From contig JAULJL010000035.1 of NCBI GenBank assembly GCA_030761205.1, positions 14,549,001 through 14,613,000 on the forward strand: 64,000 bases of DNA, in the 5' to 3' direction. A program made the translations under genes and the position numbers. The notes beneath the pieces are model-generated. The model worked only from the letters and a program-made list of their open reading frames with translations. It did not search any database and had not been told where the DNA came from. The DNA is from Fremontodendron californicum. Its lineage: Eukaryota; Streptophyta; Magnoliopsida; Malvales; Malvaceae. Shown here piece after piece: positions 20,237-33,006 of the stretch (within the stretch, counting starts at the first letter, position 1; each line of letters opens with the position of its first letter).

Positions 20237-20948
20237 TCTATACTATTATAATGAGAATGGTTGAGTTGGTGTCACGAGTCAAGTGACACCAACTCAGTTG
20301 GTGAATTTATCAAAAAATTAAAATGAAATAATAATTTGAAAGATATTTATGTCTTTTTATTTTTATAAAAAAATATGTTTTTTTTTTAAAATTACCCACT
20401 CTTACTAGTTACTATCATATTTTTACTTTTATAACTTCCTCATCTCTTTTAAATTTTTTTCTTCAAAATTACCTACCCATTAAGTAACTTCCTTTTTAAA
20501 AGATTATTTTCTTCACTCACATAGTGAGTGTATCAAAATCTAGTTATAATTGATTTGTTTTTTGTAATTTCACTGGCTGAGTTGGTGTCACTTGACTTAG
20601 TGACACCAATTCAGCCACTCTTTTTATATACAGTATAGACTAGATTTTGACACACTCACTATCTGAGTGAAGAAAATAATTTTTTTATAAAAGGAAGTTA
20701 TTTAATGGGTTAGTACTTTTGAAAAAAAATTTAAAAGAGATGAGGAAGTTATATAAATAAAAATGTAATAGTAATTTTTTAAGAGTGGGTAGTTTCTTTA
20801 AAAAAATATGTTTTTTATGCCAATAAAAATACATAAATATCCTTTTAATTATTTTATTATATTTTGATTTTTACATAATTTCACAAACTGAGTTGGTGTC
20901 ACTTGACTCGTGACACCAACTCAGTCATTCTCATTATATTAGTATAGA
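20237..20948. mobile_element. Foldback element: 712 bp with arms of about 300 bp
   Basis: The left arm (20237 to about 20545) is repeated in reverse complement from about 20642 to 20948. Paired landmarks: TATACTATTATAATGAGAAT with its inverse at the far end, ACCCACTCTTACTAGTTACT with its inverse near 20790, and CACTCACATAGTGAGTGT with its inverse near 20658. Each terminus carries a perfect 14-bp-arm hairpin (arm TGAGTTGGTGTCAC, 20262-20275/20283-20296 and 20889-20902/20910-20923). The centre (20560-20640) holds another such hairpin module. Non-coding; superfamily unresolved. Confidence 0.82.
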
Positions 20949-21681
20949 TATCTGCAGTTTCTTAAATTATCACCTTTTTCAATTTTCTTTTTTCTATTTT
21001 TTACTTATCAAATGTTAAAAGCAAAAACTGATTAAAAATTTATGGCAAAAAAATCTAAAATTTGATTTTTATAAATAGAAAAAAAAAATTTATTTGGATA
21101 TACATCAATTGTAAGATGCAAAGCTTTTTTGCTAACTTTAAATAGAAATTTAAACTTTTTCTTATCCATACAGAAATTCGATAAAAAAAAACAAGATTTA
21201 ATTATATTAAACAGTGCTAAAGTTAAGAAGATTTCTTTTAACCCTGAATTTTGGAAACCTCTTTTATGTAACCGGGAAGTATGCACATGTCCGTTACTAA
21301 GAGCCCATACCTGTCTCTGAATAATAAATAAAAAGTTACCTTTGTTTCATTGGTTCATCAATAGTTTCCCAATATTTCTTTGCTTTGCTCGTTAATCATT
21401 AGAAGAAACAAGCATTTTTTTCCTTTTCTTTTCCTTGTTTTCTTATTCTTTAAATTTATAATTTATAATAATTAAAGTTTTCTAATTGACGAAAAAGAAT
21501 ATTATTATCATATATATTTTATTATAAAGTACATGGTTATCTAACAATGTCTGTTTATGTGTAATCTGACGTGGACAATTTATATTATTGATGCATAAGA
21601 TAATTTATAAAATTTAATATTTTATCAAATAATCTTATATATTTAATAAATTATTCAATATTTCAAAACGAGGAGAGATCA
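20949..21681. other. Intergenic, no gene recognised
   Basis: Overlapping antisense frames at 21032-21320 have no domain and biased Lys/Phe content typical of AT-rich noise. Confidence 0.5.
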
Positions 21682-22036
21682 ACTTATATTAGTGTAAAAT
21701 GAAATTAGTTTTACACATTTTCATAACTTTTTATATGATTTATAATTTAACAAATTGACCGTTAAATTTAACAATATAACTGTAATCGTCGTGCATGTAA
21801 AGTTTCGAATCGATCTAATATCTCTATCATATCGATAGAAAATATTGTTTTTTTTAATATATATTTAACGGTTGAAAGTTTTTTATATTTAACAAATAGT
21901 TAGACATTTCTAATTTACTCGAAACTCGACGTGCATGATCTACGTGAATAGAACATAAAATGCAATAGTCTGATTCAACCAATATAAATCGTATATAAAG
22001 TATGTAAAACTAATTTAATTTTACATTAGTATAAGT
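21682..22036. mobile_element. MITE family A, copy 2 (about 355 bp)
   Basis: Ends ACTTATATTAGTGTAAAATG and TACATTAGTATAAGT are inverted repeats. Nearly full-length match to 6638-6996, in the same orientation. Confidence 0.85.
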
Positions 22037-22339
22037 GAATCCAAATTTTTTTCAAAATTACAAAGAATAAGTTTATCCAATTTTTAAAATTAAGTTGTTT
22101 ACCCGGAACAAATTTTCACATGTTTTTAAAAAAAAATTATTCCAATCTTTTTATCTCTACTAGAAAAATGTCCACGCTTCACTGCGAGTATATTATCAGA
22201 TTTGAATTGATACTTTGTAATAAATTTAAAAGATAAAAAAGCAAGAGAATTAAAAAAAATTTTAAAAAATAATTACTCCCTTCATTATACAAAACTTGAT
22301 TTAAAATTGAGAGTTATTTGATATGGTTAGTTACATCCA

Positions 22340-22686
22340 GTAATTTTAGATAAAACATAATCATACGATACAAATATAATATGAGAATATAATTAAAACA
22401 TGATACAAAAAATAAAATGAAAATGACACAAACACGAACGTGTCAAAATCTACATGAGATATTTTGGACCTCGGGTTATTTTGAACCTAATTAATACACA
22501 AATATACTAATGACATGGCTTATGTGGCAAAAGAAGGGTGTTTCAAAATCCCAAATTCTCAAATCTCATGCCATTTCGGGATTGCTTTCAATGTAAGTAT
22601 AGACGATACGAATACACGAACATGTTAAAATCTACATAAAATGAATTATTAACAAGTCAAAATTTATATAAATATATAATACATTA
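22340..22686. repeat. Left part of a dispersed repeat split by the gypsy element
   Basis: Text rich in AACACGAACGTGTCAAAAT and AGACGATACGAATACACGAA, ending at the target site CATTA (22682-22686). It continues after the gypsy element at 44104. The joined pieces resemble 60780-61290. Confidence 0.6.
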
Positions 22687-23233
22687 TGTAGCAACCTAAT
22701 TTTGTTCGAGTCTCGAGTTAAATTTCAAACGAATCCCGATTCTTGTTGCAATCACTCATTCGATTAATCCGATTTAAATTTATTCGAATTATACATGACT
22801 TGCTAAATTCGATTCAAATTAATTTAACCCGATCCTTTTTGTTTTGTTAATTGATTTTTAATTTGATTTGATTTTTCTTTTCTTTCCTTGCTTAAAGAAT
22901 TGGGCCAATTTGTAGACTTTTGGGCTGTGAAGCCCAAAGGAAGAATCAACAAACTGGGCTTGCCCAGCAAGCCTATCGGGCCTGCCCAGTAGAGGCCAGT
23001 TGGCCCAGCAAGCCAAGCAAGCTCAAGTGGGCTTGGATGCCAAAGAGGCCCTCCAGGCTTGTCTGGCCCAACAGGCCACATCCTAGACTAGGCCGCTTCT
23101 GGCCCACTCGGTAGGCCCAACAGGCCAAACAGGCCCGACCCCTCACCAAACCCTCGTAGCAGGAGCCCCCTAAAACCTTGGTCGGCCCTCACGCCACCCT
23201 TGCCACTGCCTGGCAGGAGACCCAGGAGGCCAC

Positions 23234-24420
23234 TGATAACTCTATAAAATATAGTTATTTTATCCTATTTTGTGCTTTTAAAATAGCTAAGTCCTTGTAG
23301 TTTAAATTATTAATTAATTATTTTTTAGTTATTTTTAATTTAGTTTTATTTATTTATTTTATGTTTAATTTAGTTATTTATTTAATGACTTTTGTATTTT
23401 TGTAGAGTCTTAAAGCAATAAGGAGAATATCAGTTCATATATGGAAAGTCAAAGCTAAAAGCTATTACTTGCCCACAAAGTTTTCCCACTTCAGGCTTTT
23501 GGAGTTCTATAAATAGGAACCCTTTAGGAATTTATAAAAGATTTCTCCCTAATTGTCAAATCTGAAGCTTGTAAATAACCTAGTTTTCTTAAGAGGAGAG
23601 CAACCACCACAAAGTTGCAAGGAGCAATAAAGATTTTGAAGGATTGAAGACTAAAGATCTGACAACCCTTTAGTTTTCTCTTATCGCTTATCTTATTTAT
23701 CTTTCTTGTAATATTTATGATGGTGAAACTCCTTTATTTTATATTTTTATTAATTAGTATGAACTAAATATATTTTTCTAGGATTGCAATGAAACTCAAC
23801 ATGTAGTTTGGATTATTTTACTTTCTTTCTTGATTTAAGGATATTTGATGTTGTTTATTCAATTTAGATTGATGTGGTAACCTAGATACAAGTTGGAAAA
23901 GGGAGTTTAGTGTTAGACATGGACTGAATAACACATGTTTCATATTCATTTATTATGATGAATTGATCTGCATGTAGGATAGAAATATACTTACGTGTCA
24001 TGTGTAACCATTGTTCGAGCCTAAGCTTAATGAGTTTCTCTTCAATTAAATTATCATAGGAATATAGTTAATTGGTTAAGAGGGATATTTTTATAAGACC
24101 ATCGGAAGATCCTTATAAATAAATTAGAACTCTATGTTAACAACTCAAGGTCATTAATCAAGTTAAGAGGGTAAGAGAGGTTCAAGCGAAGTGTTGAGGG
24201 AAATTGTAATCCTAGGCTTTTCTCATTTGATTTAATCCATCTTTTTAATTTATTTTATTTATTTTAATTACCATTTTTAATTATTTGTTTAGATAAGATT
24301 AGGTTGTTTTAATTTTAGTACTTAGCAAATCTAGTAACAATTTTTCGTGGGTTCGACTCTTTAGTTTAAACTATATTACTTGTTACGATATGTGCACTTG
24401 CGTGGTGAAAATCGATAACA
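23234..24420. mobile_element. Solo LTR, 1187 bp, inserted in the gypsy 5' LTR
   Basis: Begins TGATAACTCTATAAAATATA and ends GTGAAAATCGATAACA. A perfect 5-bp duplication GCCAC flanks it (23229-23233 and 24421-24425), and it interrupts sequence that is continuous in the 3' LTR near 41765. No internal region remains, the product of LTR-LTR recombination. The end ...TGTGCACTTGCG...AACA is typical of Athila/Tat-type gypsy LTRs. Confidence 0.9.
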
Positions 24421-25309
24421 GCCACCCACCTTTGCATGCCTCCCCCTTAGCTATCAACCCCATAGGCAACCTAGCCCTTTTCCCTCATGCCAACCCCTAC
24501 CCTTGCCAGGCAGCCACCCTTGCTAGCCCCTCTCCCTCACAAGCACCCCCCAACCCACCACAAAACCACAGCCATCAATACTAAAAAAAAGAGGACCCCC
24601 CAGCCTCGATTCCCCTATTTTTTCAGCACCCAAGCATCTGGCCACCAACCACAGTCCAAACCCTCATCATCAACAACCACCATGCCCCCCATTATCTCGG
24701 CTCTCACCCCAGACCAGAACATCAACCATTAATAGCAAACCACAAAAAACAACAAAAAATATACAACCATCAGCCAAAAAAAAACATTTTGGGGAGTCTC
24801 GGCTTCTTTGGATATGGGTAGTTCGAGGTCTCTCCTTAGAGAGTCTAACGGTGAGGAGGCTCGGGTTTGGTTTGGAGGCCGATCCATCGACCAGTTTGGG
24901 AGATCTGAGAGAGAACAGGGCGAACCTTTGCAGGTAGATCTAGGCCTTCTAGGTTGTTTTTGGAGAAATCTAAGCCAGTAGACATAAAGAGGAGAAAAAA
25001 AAGGGATTTTCGGTGAAATTTTGGAAGAATTTCATCATCGATCAACAGTGACAGACGACGATGGACGGCGGTGCACGACAGTCAACACGGCCAACCGTTG
25101 TCGGGATCTGGGTTTGGGGCTATCTGTTTTTGGGCAGCTTTTAGAGAGAGGGGAAAGGAATAGGGAGGTAGAGAGAGAGGGGAAGAAGAAGAAATGAAAT
25201 AAAAAAAATTGGGTGCCAAAACGACACCGTTTAGCCTAAAGATGGGTCCGCGCACGGACTAGGATCCGACCCGGGGTCTGGGCTCCTGACCCGGTTCTGA
25301 GGGCCAGGA

Positions 25310-25528
25310 AAAAAATGAAAAATGAAAAGAAATGGAAAAAGAAAAAGAAAAAGAAAAAGGAAAAGGAAAAAAAAAGAAAAGAAAAGAAAAGAAAAAGGAA
25401 GAAGGAAAAAAAAAAGAAAAAAAAAAGAAAAAAGAAAAAAAAAAGAAAAAAGAAAAGGAAAGGAAAGGAAAGGAAAGGAAAAGGAAAAAGAAAAAGAAAA
25501 AGAAAAAGAAAAAAGGGAAAGGGAAAGG
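25310..25528 (+). repeat. Polypurine (GAAAA)n tract in the gypsy 5' LTR
   Basis: About 220 bases of almost only G and A. The corresponding tract in the 3' LTR (42587-42692) is about half as long, so the tract changed length after insertion. Frames through it in any direction are low-complexity artefacts. Confidence 0.9.
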
Positions 25529-26268
25529 CTAGCCTCATAAGCCCAATCCATGGAGGCCTTCAAGTCTAGTCAACCATGGGCTCAATTTTCACCAGATTCT
25601 TGGGCTGAATCTAAAGCTTAGTGAGTATTGTTTCACATTTGTAATTTTGTAATTTTATTTACTTTTATTTTATTTCATAAACATATTAGTTTTATTTATT
25701 TTTCAATCTATGCATGCTAGAATTTATTATAAAAAATATGTGCTTTCTAAGAAAACCAATATTTCAAAAAAATATATATATAACCCGAATGCATGAATTC
25801 CCAATTATGGTTTCGTTTCTTTAAGAAATAATAAATTGAATAAAATAAATTTGGGATGAATAAATGTGATTATTTTAAGAAAATCTTTTAAAAGGGATTT
25901 TTAGGGAAAAGTAGAAAGTATCGACTATTCTTTAAAGTATCCCAAGTAAAAATAATTGGCGCAATGTTACCAAAAGTATTGGGGCGTTTCAAAAATTATT
26001 TTTACATAATTTTTTTTTTAAATAGTCATAAAAAGTGTTTTTAAAAAAGAATAAATTTTAAAGGAAATTAAATCCATATACATCGCATTTTTAATTGTCT
26101 GCATCATGTGCATTCATGCAAGAAGTAAAAGTGAATGTGAAGCGCCGACGACGAAATCCGAAGGATGTCACAGTAGTGATTCTTAAGATATCTTAAGGTG
26201 AGAAAATTTCTTTAAAATATCACCAAAAGTATTGGGAGTATTAAAAGAGTATTTTCAATAAAAGACCT

Positions 26269-27958
26269 TGTTGGGATTCAGCTCATGCTCAAATAGAGAT
26301 AATGTATAATTTAATCATCAAGTTAAACACACAACGCAGCGGAATAAAATAAAACATAGAGAAAACCGAATCCCTCCAAGGGTCTGCCTATGAATTCAAT
26401 GATGAGCCTGTCAAGAATAGATAACAATCAAAATCTCATATCTCTGTAATGGAGAGTGCCGAAACCTCAAGACAGATTCTTGACGTTCTTGTTCTTGTAC
26501 ACAAAGCTCGCTTGTCGAAAACCAAAGCCGTCCAATTGTCCGACCTCTAACAGTAATCCACACAGGTGATTCCAAAAACCTTCACAAGGTTGAGATTATG
26601 TTTTACCAAGACGATGCTAGTTGTCTAGATTGTGAGAAACCTTCCTCCTCTACCTTAGTTAGCCAAAAGAAAAAAAGAAGAATCGAATTCTCTCTTCTTT
26701 CTTGCTATTCGGCCGAACCTCACTTGGGATAGTGAGAGGCGTCGATTTCAGGTAATTCCCTTGGAGGGAGGCGGCAACAACATAAGTATATATATATATA
26801 TATATATATATATAGGTTTAGTGTATGGCAACTCTTGGACTAACTGCACTAAAGCCCTTATACATATTATTAAATATTCATGCTAAGCCCACAACACTTA
26901 ATGAATATTTAATCTAGCCCAATCTCATTTTAATTTCATTAATCACCTTTTGTGTGTGACTCATTAGGCCCTTAACATGTTGGCAATAAATATAATTAAT
27001 TCAATTAAGAATTTTCTATTTATATTTATAAATCATGAACGACATCTAGCAATGCATCATGACCACCCAAATTTCAAGAGAGTCATCAAGCTTCGACTAG
27101 CATTTCGTGTACAATATGTCTGTGTAATTCGATCCCTTCATCAAATATCCCGGGATAGGAAAGAGCATGGTTCAGTGTCTAATCTTAACCCATTCCATAT
27201 TAGATCTGCAGCTTTAATATTAACTCCTTAAGTATTGCCTTGGCTAAGGACTACCATAAGTTAATATAAGCCAGATACATGTGTGATATGTCCCCTCATA
27301 TCACTTGGGGTGATGAATCCTCTCTGGACCACTCATTTACCTTCGTATGCTTCATGTCATACCCAATAACACACTACCATAAGCATTCTCGTGATTGGGA
27401 CCCGTTCGTGATGAAATCTAAGTATGACAGTTCACATACAAGATGACCTGGTGTCATAAGTCAAAGGATTACTTACACTATTGACACATGAAAGTATTTT
27501 CCATAGACACTTGAGTGAAATACCAAATGGAACTCTCATAGCAGGTCATGTTCAATGAACTCGTTCAACTAACAATCACCCATATGTTATCCCCAAGTAT
27601 CTCTATACTTTCAACCTATGAGACCGGTTGCATGCATCAAGTGCATGAAGGCTTAACATATGCCATTCTTTGAGCATTGTCAATGCCCCTGTCTTGACAA
27701 TACGATGACCAGGAATAGTTTTAGAAACACAGCATTGATGCATAAGGATCCTCATAATTGTAACTCCTTACAATTTCTTTGCAATGCCATTGTGTTTCAT
27801 GGGCTTTATCTTCACAAGTGATTTATAACAATTATAACAAAACTTATGGATAAAGAAATACCTCAATTATAATTAATAAACTATAATGTGCAATACATGA
27901 ATATATAAATAGTGTCTTACAAGCCCAACTAGATTGGCTTGTAGGGCTTACACCAACA
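26269..27958 (-). repeat. 3' LTR of the nested copia element
   Basis: 1690 bases. Contains a (TA)n run at about 26788-26815 that is much shorter in the other LTR. In the first 150 bases roughly a dozen differences separate the two LTRs, so the insertion is clearly older than the copia at 1-5335. Confidence 0.92.
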
Positions 27959-27974
27959 ATCTCCTACTAGCACT
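27959..27974 (-). other. Polypurine tract of the nested copia
   Basis: On the minus strand CTAGTAGGAGAT directly precedes TTGTTGGTG of the 3' LTR, the usual copia arrangement. Confidence 0.7.
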
Positions 27975-28160
27975 AAAGCCAATCGCCCATGTACTTAAGC
28001 CATGTCCTTCCATGTGACGATTATGTTTCTGCTGGGACAGAACCTTAGTGGGTAACCTTTTTCATATTAACGTCACCTCTTTCAATGATTACACTAATTA
28101 GGTGAAACTGCCGTAATATATGTATGGATCAACAATGAGACCTTGGTTCTTTTGCTTGCG

Positions 28161-30970
28161 CTATGGCTCCATTGTTATCTCAGTAAAGTGGTACTGGATC
28201 AACAATGTTCGGAACCAACCAAGTTCTTTAATGAACTTCTTGATCCAAACAACCTCTTTTTTTGCCTCTAACGAGGAGATGTACTCGACTTTGGTTGTTG
28301 AATCTACAGCCATCTCTAGTTTGGAACCTTTCCAACTGATTGTATCAAGATTCAAGGTAAATATATAATTACACTGCGATTTACTGTCATCCTAATCAGA
28401 TTAGAAGTCAGCATATGTATAACCCCTAACTTGGAGTTCAGCCCCTCCATAGACCAAGAAAGTATCCTTAATGCTTCTCAATTGCTTAAGGATATTCATC
28501 ATATTAGTCCAGTGACTTTCACAAGGATTGCCCTTTTGTATCTGCTCATGATAGTCAAAGCGTATGATACATCTGGTCTAGTGCATAACATAGCATACAC
28601 GATAGATCCAATTGCCGAAGCATATGGAATTCTATCGACCCGTCTCCATTCATCTAATGTTTTAGGACACATCTCTTTTGAGAGATGTATGCTATGCAAC
28701 ATAGGCTAGTTACCTCTTTTGAAGGTATCCATGCTAAACCTTTTAGCACCTTGTCTATTAAGTGGATTTGGAGAATCCAAGCAGCCTTTTTCAATCTATC
28801 TGTATAGATCTTAATTCCCAGAATAAATGCTGCTTCTCCCAAATCCTTCATGGAGAACTGTTTGAAGAGCCAGACCTTTGTTGTCTAAAGCATAGGTACA
28901 TTGTTCCCTATGAGCAATATGTCATCGACATATAGCACTAGGAACACAACTGCATGTTCGTTTACCTTCTTGTAAACACATGGTTCATCAGGATTCTTAA
29001 TGAAACCAAATTCTTTAATTGTTTTATCAAACCTAATGTTCCAACTCCGAGATGCTTGCCTTAGTCCATGAATAGACTTTTGCAGCTTGCATACCTTATT
29101 AGAAGAGGCCTTGGATGAAAAACCTTCAGGTTGTGTCATATACACTTTCTCTAGCAAATTCTCGTTACGGAATGCAGTTTTTACATCCATCTGTCATATC
29201 TCATAATCATGGTATGCAACAATAGCAAGCATAATCCTAATGGACTTTACCATGGCAACTGGTGAAAAGATTTCTTCAAAATCAATACCTTCAACTTGAT
29301 TGTAACCTTTTGCAACCAATCTGGCCATATACATTTGTATGTTGCCATCCATGTCTGTCTTTATCTTGTAAACCCATTTACACCCTATGGGTTTTATCTC
29401 TTGACGTGGATCAACTAAAGACCAAACTTGGTTAACTTCCATGGTATCCATTTCGGATTTCATGGATTCTAGCCATTTCTTGGAATTGGTGTCCAACATC
29501 GCTTCCTTATAGGTAGTAGGTTCATTATTAATGGGCAAACCATCTCTTTCCAAAAGAAATCCATATCTTATTGGAGTTTGCCTCTCCCTACTAGACCTTC
29601 GGAGTACTTGTGTTTCTTGAGCATTAGTCCGAGCATCCAATGCCTCGACCAATGGCTCAGGTTTTGAAGGAATGTTAGTTGTGGTTCTTGAACTTCTTCA
29701 AGATCTACTTTACTCCCACTGAATCCTTTTAGTAGAAACTTTTTCTCTAGAAAAGCAGCGTGTTTTGACACAAACACCTTTTGATCAGTAGGACTGTAAA
29801 AGTAATATCCAACAGTCTCTTTAGGATATCCCACAAACTTACATTTTCTGATCTAGCTCCCAGCTTATCAGAAGGTACATGCTTCATATAAGCAGTATAT
29901 CCCAAATCTTTAGATAAGATAAGTATGGCTTCTTGCCATTCCATATCTCATATGGTACCTTATCTATCGATTTGCTTGGAACCCTATTTAGAAGGTAAGC
30001 TGCAGTCTCTAAGGCATATCCCAAAAGGATATGGAAAGGTCAGCCTTAGACATCATGGACCGAACCATGTCCAACAAGGTTCGATTTCTCCTCTCGGACA
30101 CTCCGTTATGCTGAGGAGTTCCAGGTGGAGTCCATTGCGACAGAATTCCATTTTTCGTCAAATGATCCAAGAAATCATGGGTTAAATATTCTTCTCCTCG
30201 ATCCGATCTAAGAGCTAGAATATTTTTCCCAGTTTGTTTCTCTACTTCAGCTCTGAACTCTTTGAACTTTTCAAAAGCTTCAGACTTGTATCTCATCAGA
30301 TACACATAACAATATCTAGAATGATCATCGATAAAGGTTATGAAGTATGAGTAATTACCTCTAGCAGCTGTGTTTAGTGGCCCACATACATCTGAATATA
30401 TTAAGCCCAATAAAACACCAGCTCTTTCACCCTTTCCAGTAAAGAGAGTCTTGGTCATCTTACCAAAGAGACAACATTCACAAGTCCCATATGATTCATA
30501 ATCAAAGGGTTCCAAATAACCATGTTTATGCAATTTCAAAATACAGTATCAGATGTGAGTCTTACTTGGATCATCCTTTCTTGACATTTATATTGAACAC
30601 AGGCATCTCTGGATCCAAAACATATAATCCATTATGTAATGTTGACGATCCATAGTGAATGTCTTTAAGAATGATGGAGCAACTGTTGCCCTTCATTCTT
30701 ATCTCGAAACCATCATTAACAGTGATGTATGAAACCGAAATGATGTTTCTAGACAATACTGGAACAAAGTAACAATCTTTTAGTTCCAATTTCATGCCAG
30801 ACGGCAAAGATAAAGTACATGTTCCAACGACCAATGCTGCAACTATTGCACCATTGCCTATTCTAAGAACTATTTCATCTTTGCTTACTTTCTACTTCCT
30901 TTCAACATCCTTATGTCATTACATAGATGTGAACCGCATGCCGAATCAACTATCCAGGAATTGGATTTAA
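28161..30970 (-). pseudogene. Decayed copia pol of the nested element
   Basis: Read right to left: protease text SWIVDSACGSHLCND (about 30965-30920); integrase with SDVCGPL, LRSDRGEEYLT and HNGVSERRNRTL (30539-30009), continuing at 29944-29570; reverse transcriptase with YKEAM and CKWVYKIKTD (29652-29194) then MDVKTAF and LYVDDILL (29190-28885); RNase H with YASAIGSIVYAMLCTRPDVS (28702-28499) and KVEYISSLEAKKE (28355-28161). Order and content are normal copia, but frameshifts and stops split it at least six times. Some residues are altered, for example EEYLT where GEYLS is usual and an Asn in AFRNENL where the family has G. Non-functional. Confidence 0.93.
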
Positions 30971-32988
30971 CAGTAGAAAGATTCAGTTCGATTAGTCAAC
31001 CCAGAAAGTTCTATAAGTTTTTCTTGACTTGTCAAGTGAGCAACATTCATTTCATTGAGAACGCTTCTCAATCTTTTGTACCAATCCTAACATTTTAGAC
31101 TAATGGCATTCATAATGTCGCATAGTGCAGTTAAAGTATTAACCATTTTCAACAATCTAATATGGAAAAAGAATATATCAGTTATATTCATGCATTTATA
31201 CCAATTCAAGATGAGGTATTAAATCTCTTATTGGTTCTCCCACTAATTTTTTGAGATAATCGCCCTCACTATTATTCGAAAATCTCATCAAGGTATTTCT
31301 AGTAGGCTGGGATCCCTTTCAACATGTTGCAACCTTGAGTGCCTCAACAAATTACAACAAGCCTAGTTGGGTAGATAACATAGCTTATCAATTGCATCTC
31401 TATGCAACTCCCAGATCAGTCAGGTGACAACTCTTTGTCTAAGCACATCATATGTACTTCGCCTAACTATGCCTCTAACACCATGCGGTCAAGTTTTACG
31501 CATCCGGACAACATGGCATTAGTCGAGTAAGACCCAACTTCATAACTCAAACATATTAGTACAGTAGTTTGACTCTAAGTGACTCAATAGGCCTTCTATC
31601 GGAAGAACTCTGGTTATCTTGTTATGATGATGGAATGCAACTTTATCATGCGAAGCATGTGACTCAATATTATAAAGAGGGATTTACTTGTTCTTTATAA
31701 GTCTAATCATATCAAACATTCATAGCATTTATAATATCGCATAAAATAAATCTAGAACATGCTTTCTACTTGGATGATTATGGACTTTTCTAATCTAATT
31801 TCCTTGAGCCATCAAAGGAAATTAGTTGTTCAAATTCCTAGGTGATTACATACATAGTCTTCAAAGCTTGTTTGTAATCTCCTTATCTTCATGGAGCCAT
31901 TGATCTCCATCTTCAAGTTACAAAAATTATTCCTAGCTATTCCTAATTTTACACTTTGATGTAACTAATTACATTTGTAATAAAGAAACCTCAAGTTACA
32001 TTTTAGGGGAATTAGGTAAGGAAAGAATTTTTACAACTCCAAAAAATGAGAAATAAAGCAGGGCACACAGTCCCTATTTAGTTAATAAAAAACCATAAAA
32101 TAAATTCAACCATCCACAAGCATATTGGGTCTAAGTCCATAATCATCCCATACATTCATAAACAATTTATGAACATATAAATCATGCTTTAATCTCTAGT
32201 TACCATTCAATGATTATATTGATCCATAATTTAATTCAAAGAAAATAATAAACATTTATTCTAATCTCATTAGAATAAATCCTAATCCAATTAGGATTAT
32301 TTCCTTTAATTAAATTATCATCCAATTAAACAATTTAATTCAATATTTATGTAAATTCTTATTTTGGTGATTTAATTAATTTAACAATATTACCATGATT
32401 ACTATTTTTAGTGTTGTAGTTCAACTAGGACACTACAACATTAGTAACTCATATTGCTAAAATCCATAAGCTGTGAGAATCTGATAGAAGCGAAAACCCT
32501 AGCAAAGGAAGGCGCAGGCTATGGCTATCAGATGTAGCCGCTGCCTCCCTCTCTCCCTACAGGCTGTCTATCCACTTTTCACAGCTTCCAACTTTTCAAT
32601 GCCAAATCAGTTTTATGATTTTTCAGGCTTGCCAAGAACAATTCTAAGAAATTTTAAATCCTAAAAATCATTAAACCATGCATTAAATATCATACAAGAA
32701 AAAATCTACAAGTTTTTTTTTACTCAAATCACCAAATTTGTGCAAAGCAGGCAGAAACAATTAGCAATTGCTACCAAACTTTTGCCAGTTGCATTAATCA
32801 ATTTAAAATAATTCTAAACCAATTAATCAACAAGAATTCACCATGATTAACTGCTGCCTTCACCGAAACACTACAAGTGCAAATTCTCACAATTTCGGTT
32901 AGTGACAATCGGATCAAAATAACTCAAATAACAAAACATTTTTGTTAAAGGTAACAATCAAAGCATAGATCGTATAGGAATAACATAA
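30971..32988 (-). other. Gag/leader region of the nested copia, eroded
   Basis: The place where gag should lie, between protease and primer site. No frame of gag type or zinc knuckle survives that I could recognise. AT-rich text is consistent with decay or internal replacement. Confidence 0.5.
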
Positions 32989-32990
32989 GT

Positions 32991-33006
32991 GAGGCTCTGA
33001 TACCAC
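32991..33006 (-). other. Primer binding site of the nested copia
   Basis: Plus strand GAGGCTCTGATACCAC, i.e. GTGGTATCAGAGCCTC on the minus strand, directly beside the right LTR; initiator Met tRNA type. Confidence 0.9.

Noticed and set aside
25231..25569. Overlapping long frames on both strands (Lys-rich or Phe/Ser-rich)
   Set aside because: Simple translation of a (GAAAA)n polypurine tract inside an LTR; no domain, length differs in the other LTR.
26977..27231. 84-codon frame, repeated at 33695-33949
   Set aside because: The duplicate pair is simply the same segment of the two LTRs of the nested copia.
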